Shown piece after piece: positions 35,452 through 39,841 of a stretch of DNA of 39,841 nucleotides (its first letter is position 1; each line of letters starts with the position of its first letter). The stretch is from CAZGQY01 sp964528035 (lineage in GTDB: Bacteria > Pseudomonadota > Gammaproteobacteria > Methylococcales > UBA1147): positions 1 through 39,841 of the forward strand of contig CAZGQY010000014.1 in assembly GCA_964528035.1 (NCBI GenBank). The letters run 5' to 3'. The notes beneath the pieces were generated by a model. The model did not search any database. It worked only from the letters and a program-made list of their open reading frames with translations, and was not told the DNA's origin. The translations under genes were made by a program, and so were the position numbers.

Positions 35452-36486
35452 ATGAAACTCTACCCTATTGTCCGTCCGTTGCTATTTAAACTCGATCCAG
35501 AATTTACTCATACACTCACGCTTGAAACACTGTGTATTGCGGAAAAATGTCGATTACTTAAGACCCCTTTTTTAAAGCCCACACCCGATTTACCGATCAA
35601 AGTGATGGGACTAAGCTTTCCGAATCCCATTGGTCTTGCAGCAGGACTGGATAAAAACGGAGATTACATTGGCGCTCTTGGCAACCTGGGCTTTGGCTTT
35701 CTGGAAATTGGCACCATCACCCCCCGCCAACAACCCGGAAACTCCAAACCACGCTTGTTTCGCCTGCCGGAATCCGCATCCATCATTAATCGAATGGGAT
35801 TCAATAACAAAGGTGTGGATCATTTGATAACACGGATAAAGCAAGCCCAATACCCTGGCATTCTGGGTATCAATATAGGAAAAAACTTTGATACCCCATT
35901 AAGTGAAGCAAGCAACGACTACCTGGAGTGTTTAGATAAGGTATACGCTTGCGCCGATTACGTCACGATTAATATTTCCTCACCGAATACCAAAGATCTT
36001 CGCAAATTACAAAACCAAAACGCAATCAGGCCGCTGCTTGTCGCATTAAAACAGAAGCAACAGATTCTCCACGAGATCAATGAAAAATACGTGCCGCTGG
36101 TGGTAAAAATTGCACCGGATTTGCAGGATTTCGAGATCGAGCAACTCGCGATGGAGTTACTCGAACAACAGATCGATGGAGTCATTGCAACCAATACAAC
36201 CCTTTCACGAACGACTGTATCCGGGCAAAAATTCGCCGATGAACACGGTGGTTTAAGCGGCGCACCACTGACAATCCAGGCCACCCATGTGGTCAGGCAG
36301 CTCGCACAGCATCTTGACGGAAAAATTCCCATCATTGCCGCTGGTGGATGCATGACCGCTCGGGACGTTGTAACAAAAATCAAAGCTGGAGCAAGCCTCG
36401 TACAGCTCTATAGCGGTTTGATCTATTCCGGACCGGAATTGATCAGTCAATCTGTTGCGGCCCTGGCTGCTGAGTCTTCGGAATAA
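35452..36486 (+). CDS. pyrD: Dihydroorotate dehydrogenase (quinone), class 2
   Basis: 344 aa, the class 2 size. FMN enzyme at the inner membrane that oxidises dihydroorotate to orotate with quinone as acceptor. The N-terminal helix (MKLYPIVRPLLFKLDPEFTH) is the membrane/quinone-binding extension. NPIGLAAGLDKNGD (about 57-70), GTITPRQQPGN, INRMGFNNKG and the active-site loop NISSPNTKDLR, whose Ser is the catalytic base of class 2 enzymes, are all present. The C-terminal AGGCMTARDV and GASLVQLYSGLIY segments bind FMN phosphate. It is 65 bases after the EAL gene; no clear terminator follows. Confidence 0.97.
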   Translation: MKLYPIVRPLLFKLDPEFTHTLTLETLCIAEKCRLLKTPFLKPTPDLPIKVMGLSFPNPIGLAAGLDKNGDYIGALGNLGFGFLEIGTITPRQQPGNSKPRLFRLPESASIINRMGFNNKGVDHLITRIKQAQYPGILGINIGKNFDTPLSEASNDYLECLDKVYACADYVTINISSPNTKDLRKLQNQNAIRPLLVALKQKQQILHEINEKYVPLVVKIAPDLQDFEIEQLAMELLEQQIDGVIATNTTLSRTTVSGQKFADEHGGLSGAPLTIQATHVVRQLAQHLDGKIPIIAAGGCMTARDVVTKIKAGASLVQLYSGLIYSGPELISQSVAALAAESSE

Positions 36487-36999
36487 TCCTCTGGATTTAC
36501 AAGCAAACCCATCAACAAATAAATCTGGCAAGTCAAAGTATACGAAGTAATTTTCCGGCTAGGAAGATATAGATTGGTGTTTTACATTTTGGCGGATGGC
36601 GCTTCGCTTGAGTATAAATTAATTTCGGAAGTGGACGACGAGGGCAAACCAAACGTGACAAAGCAAAATAATTTATTGAAACGATTGATTGTTTATAAAT
36701 CAGATATCCCTCGCTTTATGGATCATCCGATTAAGCCTTTCACTAATAACCGAGGCGAGAATGATATTCGCATAACCAAATTTCAACAAAGTAACTGAGC
36801 TTCTTTCGCCGCCGTACTATTTAATTCAGTTGCCATCGAAATAATTCTATTGGGCACACTGGCATAGATACTTTTTATGGTCGATTACAAACTGGCAGCA
36901 CCCATAGTATTCAGGCAAAAGGAGTGCCTGCTTTTCTATACACAGATACAGTTATTAGTTACACTAAAATTCTATATTTTTGTAGCTATAGGTATACAA
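36487..36999. other. Intergenic region pyrD / carbonic anhydrase with IS66 remnant
   Basis: 513 bases whose only recognisable content is the IS66 fragment at 36574-36798. The last part should hold the carbonic anhydrase promoter; AGGT is the nearest Shine-Dalgarno-like sequence to its ATG. Confidence 0.65.
36574..36798 (+). pseudogene. IS66-type transposase fragment
   Basis: 74 codons. The portion NLLKRLIVYKSDIPRFMDH followed by PFTNNRGENDIRITKFQQ matches the C-terminal part of IS66-family transposases, where a segment like PFTNNQGENDLRMTKVQQKISGCFR is well conserved. Everything upstream (zinc-finger region and most of the DDE core) is missing, and the frame is cut right after QQ. No IS66 ends or accessory genes are seen nearby, so this is an old relic, not a movable element. 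Confidence 0.65.
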
Positions 37000-37719
37000 A
37001 TGAAAGGGATCAGACAGCTGATTTATACGACAATAATGCTCTTGCTTATTGCTTGCAGCACCGATTCCAAACATTGGGATTATACCCAAAATGGCCCCAC
37101 ACATTGGGGGGAATTCAATAAGACATGCAGTAAAGGTCACCAACAGTCACCTATCAATATACGCCCAGGTAAAACAGTCACGTTGACTCCGACATATGTT
37201 CTTCATCTGGATGAAGATATTCATACGACGGCTAAAGTAATCGACAACGGACATTCGATTAAAGTAACCCCTAAGGCCGGGGCAAAAATGATGTTTCACA
37301 ACGAGGAGTTTGTGCTGCAGCAATTCCATTTTCACGGAAAAAGCGAACATACCGTCGACGGTAAACGCTACGACATGGTGGTACATTTTGTCCACCAAAA
37401 CCCCAAAACCAAACAACTCGCAGTGGTCGCTATTTTTTTCGAGGAAGGAGCTAATAATCCGGTTTTAGACAACGTACTGGGTGGCATAGATCGAGAAATT
37501 CGCATCGACCCGAATGATCTGTTTCCCAAAGACGTCCAGCACTACTACCACTACGTGGGTTCGTTGACGCCACCACCTTGTTCCGAAAATGTGCAATGGT
37601 TCTTATTAAAACAACCAGACCAAGCGTCAAAAGACCAGATCGACGCGTTTCGCACCTATTACGCCGATAACGAACGACCGATTCAGGAAACCTTTGACCG
37701 CCATGTGGAATCGAATTGA
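37000..37719 (+). CDS. Alpha-class carbonic anhydrase, lipoprotein
   Basis: 239 aa from the ATG at 37000, chosen because it is followed at once by a lipoprotein signal (IRQL, hydrophobic IYTTIMLLLIA, lipobox Cys19). An open frame reaches 41 codons upstream but adds no family sequence. The alpha-CA core starts HWDYTQNGPTHWGEF; zinc ligands are His110 and His112 (FHFHGKSEH) and His129 (VVHFVH). QQSPINI and SLTPPPCSENVQWFL are diagnostic. It should hydrate CO2 in the periplasm, anchored in a membrane. The gene appears intact and ends exactly where a flavoprotein fragment begins. Confidence 0.93.
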   Translation: MKGIRQLIYTTIMLLLIACSTDSKHWDYTQNGPTHWGEFNKTCSKGHQQSPINIRPGKTVTLTPTYVLHLDEDIHTTAKVIDNGHSIKVTPKAGAKMMFHNEEFVLQQFHFHGKSEHTVDGKRYDMVVHFVHQNPKTKQLAVVAIFFEEGANNPVLDNVLGGIDREIRIDPNDLFPKDVQHYYHYVGSLTPPPCSENVQWFLLKQPDQASKDQIDAFRTYYADNERPIQETFDRHVESN

Positions 37720-38051
37720 TACGGGCCTGGCAAAACAAATTACTCGACCTGGGATTGTTGGTATTTCCAGTTGATGGCGAAGAAAACACTATTGAGGTTG
37801 ATCGTATCGTTGTATCCAATGGTTTTCGTCCTGACATGAATCTACTGCGTGAGATTCGTTTGGATATTGATGAAGTCGTGGAAGCACCGATAAAGTTAGC
37901 GCCATTGATTGATCCCAATATACATTCCTGTGGCTCAGTAAAACCGCATAGTGTTGGGGAGTTGTCGCACTTCGATAAACATTTCTATGTTGTTGATATT
38001 AAAGCCTATGGCCGTGCGCCGACATTTTTGATGCTAACAGGCTACGAATAA
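37716..38051 (+). pseudogene. C-terminal fragment of an NAD(P)/FAD flavoprotein (ArsO-like family)
   Basis: An open frame of 111 codons matching the end of a family of single-domain flavoproteins: VDRIVVSNGFRPDMNLL, APLIDPNIHSCGSVKPH and DIKAYGRAPTFLMLTGYE. In relatives the protein has a ~300-residue N-terminal FAD/NAD-binding part and continues past TGYEQVRS; both are absent. The first codon overlaps the carbonic anhydrase stop, so the missing start was removed by a deletion or join at this point. From memory, the family often neighbours an MFS transporter, sometimes in arsenic-resistance clusters, and an MFS fragment follows here. Confidence 0.7.
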
Positions 38052-38085
38052 GAAGTCTGTAAAACCAAAACTCAACCAGCAGAAT

Positions 38086-38463
38086 GTGAAATGGGCGATA
38101 CAACAACCGATATTCTGGGCATTGCTGTTGTGTTTTTCGCTGTTCGCAGGAGCAACTACGGCATTTAAATTCCACTTATACCCTATGCTTATCGAAAAAG
38201 GTCTGCTGTTAAGTGAGGTTGTTATTTTGGTGGCCATTCTCGGCCCAGCTCAAGTTGTCGGACAGTCTATAATGCTAATGTTCTCTGATAAAGTATCGAT
38301 GACGAAACCGGGTGTTTTTATTGCTGCCATTTTGCCCATCGTATTCACGGGGTTTTCCTTTTTGCCCTCTGGATTCTGGATGCTTGTTCCTTTCGCTATT
38401 GCTTTCGGTGCAGCTACTGGAACTATTGAGTTAAGGCATACCATTTTGTATCTACGCTTTTGA
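38086..38463 (+). pseudogene. MFS transporter fragment (C-terminal half)
   Basis: 125 codons from GTG; the frame is open upstream to at least 38050. Hydrophobic helices and the segments FKFHLYPMLIEKGLLLSEVV and AILGPAQVVGQSIMLMFSD resemble the second half of MFS permeases that accompany the flavoprotein family of the preceding fragment. The N-terminal six helices are missing. After AFGAATGTIE the sequence goes out of register and stops, about where the small membrane ORF on the other strand ends. Together with 37716-38051 it looks like a decayed flavoprotein-MFS gene pair. Confidence 0.65.
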
Positions 38464-38709
38464 TCCAAATGATGTGATTACCCCAGATATTCCTATAAAT
38501 AGGCTAATGAACCCAGAGACAGCAATATAATATTCAATATTCGTTATCCTAACTAGCAACGAGGGGAAAAACGCGCCTATCATTAAAGCGATACCTGTAA
38601 TTGCTAGTGAAGTGTTAAAACCTGCTACCACTAACTCCTCTACTTTTATTTCTTTATGCGGTTTTTGGTCAACAACTAACCTCTTTATCCAACAAGAGCC
38701 CGAAACCAA
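38452..38709 (-). CDS. Small hypothetical membrane protein
   Basis: 85 aa from a TTG at 38709, with two to three hydrophobic stretches (about 28-46 and 55-80). The frame is open further upstream and adds another helix-like run (FFDYLTSITLSAFLLVSGS), but no ATG or GTG precedes it, so either the start is non-standard or the 5' end is lost. No family recognised. It overlaps the end of the MFS fragment by 12 bases on the opposite strand. AT-rich, with codon use unlike the surrounding core genes. Confidence 0.35.
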   Translation of the reverse strand: MVSGSCWIKRLVVDQKPHKEIKVEELVVAGFNTSLAITGIALMIGAFFPSLLVRITNIEYYIAVSGFISLFIGISGVITSFGSKA

Positions 38710-38802
38710 TAGAAAAGCGCTTAAAGTTATAGAGGTTAAATAATCAAAAAATATAGATACTACAAGCGCTATTCATCCACCAGTCCTTAGTCGAAACAGC
38801 TC

Positions 38803-39024
38803 TTATGTCTTGTTATTTGCGTGCGTGTGAAAATCGAGCAAAAAACCAGATATTACACCTAATATAAACGATGCAAATGTAGAGGATACGGGAGGCGTAT
38901 CGATTCCTAAGAAGATTTGAAGGACAATTGAAATGAAGCTGTAAATGACAATAGAAGACCCTCCTATCAAAACAGCAATATTTTGTATGGATTTTCCGAT
39001 ATCTTCTTTTTCTGTCTTAAGCAT
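38803..39024 (-). CDS. Small hypothetical two-helix membrane protein
   Basis: 73 aa from the ATG at 39024 (MLKTEKED). A charged N-terminus is followed by a long hydrophobic segment (IAVLIGGSSIVIYSFISIVL, about 15-40) and a second one (FASFILGVISGFLLDF), ending FHTHANNKT. No Shine-Dalgarno is visible; a TTG six codons upstream is also possible. No family recognised. It lies 93 bases upstream of the other small membrane ORF on the same strand and may be co-transcribed. Confidence 0.4.
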   Translation of the reverse strand: MLKTEKEDIGKSIQNIAVLIGGSSIVIYSFISIVLQIFLGIDTPPVSSTFASFILGVISGFLLDFHTHANNKT

Positions 39025-39231
39025 AAAGTTTATTTTACACAAAACTGAAAATTCATGAAATGGCCTTATTACCTTATCTTAGACTAAATGCGTTAATAAG
39101 ATTCAATATACATCGCAGAACTCACTAGTGAGACTCTCAACGCTTGGCCATTCGATTTAGTTTTGAAAGAATTGATAACATGTGGAATGCTTCCTCGTGG
39201 CTTGGCGGCCCACAAAAGAGGAAACAAACCC

Positions 39232-39659
39232 ATGTCATATCAGAGCTTAAGTCATTCAAAATGGGACTGCAAATACCACTTTGTATTTATACCGAAGTGT
39301 CGAAGGAAAAAGTTGTATGGAAAGATTAGAAGTTTTTTAGGCCCAGTGTTTCACGAGTTGGCAAGTCAAAGGTTTTGCCGGATTGGTGAAGGGCATATGG
39401 TTCAGGATCATGTTCATATGCTTATAGAAATACCGTCGAAATATGCGGTGTCTGAAATAGTGGGTTATTTGAAAGGTAATAGTGCCATAGCGGTTAGCTG
39501 TCAATTTAGTGGAAGGAAAGAAATTTTAATGGAGAAGCGTTATGAGCAAGAGGCTATGCGGTTTCTACAGTTGGTTTTGAAGAAGGGCAGATAAAGCAAT
39601 ACATTCAAAATCAGGAGCAATTCGATGGAAAAGGCTCGGACGAAAATGGTGAATTTTAG
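39232..39659 (+). pseudogene. IS200/IS605-type Y1 transposase, inactivated
   Basis: Begins MSYQSLSHSKWDCKYHFVFIPK and holds the HUH motif (HVHMLIEIP), as in IS200-like TnpA. GAGGA precedes the ATG by about 9 bases. After SGRK (near 39519) the frame slips by one base, apparently one A missing from an A-run. In the other frame RNFNGEAL then ARGYAVSTVGFEEGQIKQYI continues, but with TGA at 39543-39545 where the family has Trp (TGG). The catalytic Tyr (RGYAVSTVG) lies beyond both lesions. The 428-base span plus the lost base gives 143 codons, the normal length. No functional product is expected. Confidence 0.88.
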
Positions 39660-39696
39660 CCGCGAAGCATAAAGAATCCAGCAAACTTGAATATTG

Positions 39697-39753
39697 GCAG
39701 CCCTTGGGGCTGCTCACAACCGTCAAGCCTCCCGCTCTGCGGGAGCGTTTGAC
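39697..39753 (+). repeat. Hairpins at the right end of the IS200-like element
   Basis: Two stem-loops follow the dead transposase: GCAGCCC/GGGCTGC (39697-39713) and CTCCCGC/GCGGGAG (39729-39745), the second extended by GTCAA/TTGAC to 39722-39753. IS200/IS605 elements carry such subterminal hairpins, which the transposase recognises in single-stranded DNA. No T-run follows directly, so terminator function is less likely. Confidence 0.6.
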
Positions 39754-39766
39754 TATCTGTTTTTAC

Positions 39767-39841
39767 TGGTGCCCGGGGCCGGACTCGAACCGGCACAGGA
39801 TATTATCCCGGGGGATTTTAAGTCCCCTGCGTCTACCAATT
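39767..39841 (-). tRNA. tRNA-Leu (anticodon UAA), 5' end cut by window end
   Basis: Read on the minus strand, an encoded CCA at 39769-39767 is preceded by an acceptor arm, the GGTTCGAGTCC T-arm, a long variable arm and an anticodon arm GGGGA-CTTAAAA-TCCCC, whose loop gives UAA (Leu, codon UUA). The long variable arm fits a class II tRNA. The acceptor 5' strand and part of the D-arm fall outside the window. The IS200-like right end stops about 14 bases from its 3' end. Confidence 0.93.

Noticed and set aside
36877..36999. N-terminal 41-residue extension of the carbonic anhydrase
   Set aside because: The lipoprotein signal peptide begins at the ATG at 37000; the upstream frame is simply open and would bury the signal.
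38425..39060. The two small membrane ORFs as a possible integron gene cassette
   Set aside because: No credible attC at either edge; GTTAAGGC near 38430 does not fit the core consensus.
39697..39753. Hairpins after the tRNA-Leu as its intrinsic terminator
   Set aside because: On the minus strand no T-run follows either stem, and their layout fits the right end of an IS200-like element better.

Overview
The window looks like a chromosomal segment of a gammaproteobacterium. The evidence is the miaB-ybeZ-ybeY-ybeX gene order with 4-base overlaps, glcDEF, a class 2 (quinone-linked) pyrD, a YigZ/IMPACT protein and tRNA-Leu(UAA). The DNA is moderately AT-rich. The genus cannot be named from what is visible.

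Layout, left to right. (1) 1-3893, minus strand: miaB, phoH-like ybeZ, ybeY and corC/ybeX, each overlapping the next. A 161-bp fold-back element, cut by the window start, lies where lnt often follows. (2) 4120-8214, minus strand: glcD, glcE and glcF (glycolate oxidase), with a second copy of the element between glcD and glcE. (3) 8297-8863, plus strand: yigZ, then a third copy of the element in the convergent gap before asnB. (4) 9096-16931, minus strand: a surface-glycan locus with two SGNH proteins around an MBOAT O-acyltransferase, a GT4 glycosyltransferase and an asparagine synthase-like amidotransferase. (5) 17061-22917, minus strand: an MpaB/Lcp-type haem oxygenase, a hybrid histidine kinase (PAS-HK-REC-Hpt) and a REC-GGDEF diguanylate cyclase, packed tightly as one apparent operon. 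(6) 22918-24528: a structured intergenic region, a Uma2 gene, a second unrelated fold-back element and a 25-codon zinc-finger-like ORF. (7) 24529-30071, minus strand: a deoxysugar-type operon of rfbF, an SDR epimerase and three C-methyltransferase-like proteins. (8) 30533-36486, plus strand: a MurG-like glycosyltransferase with a TTG start, a lipoprotein, a serine esterase, an EAL protein with a degenerate GGDEF, and pyrD. (9) 36487-39841: an IS66 remnant, an intact alpha-carbonic anhydrase lipoprotein, then a gene graveyard (C-terminal piece of a flavoprotein, piece of an MFS transporter, two small membrane ORFs, a dead IS200-type transposase), ending in a tRNA-Leu cut by the window end.

Two blocks make or decorate surface sugars: CDP-activated and C-methylated sugars in block 7, and O-acylated glycan in block 4. 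Three nearby proteins could make or break c-di-GMP or relay signals to it (REC-GGDEF, hybrid kinase, EAL), so second-messenger control of the surface is a reasonable inference. It is not shown by the sequence.

The most unusual items are the 161-bp TA-flanked fold-back family (three near-identical copies in 9 kb, one inside glcDEF), the oxygenase-kinase-cyclase operon, and the trio of same-architecture methyltransferases with changes around a presumed catalytic Tyr/Glu/His cluster. No CRISPR array, prophage or clear defence system was seen.
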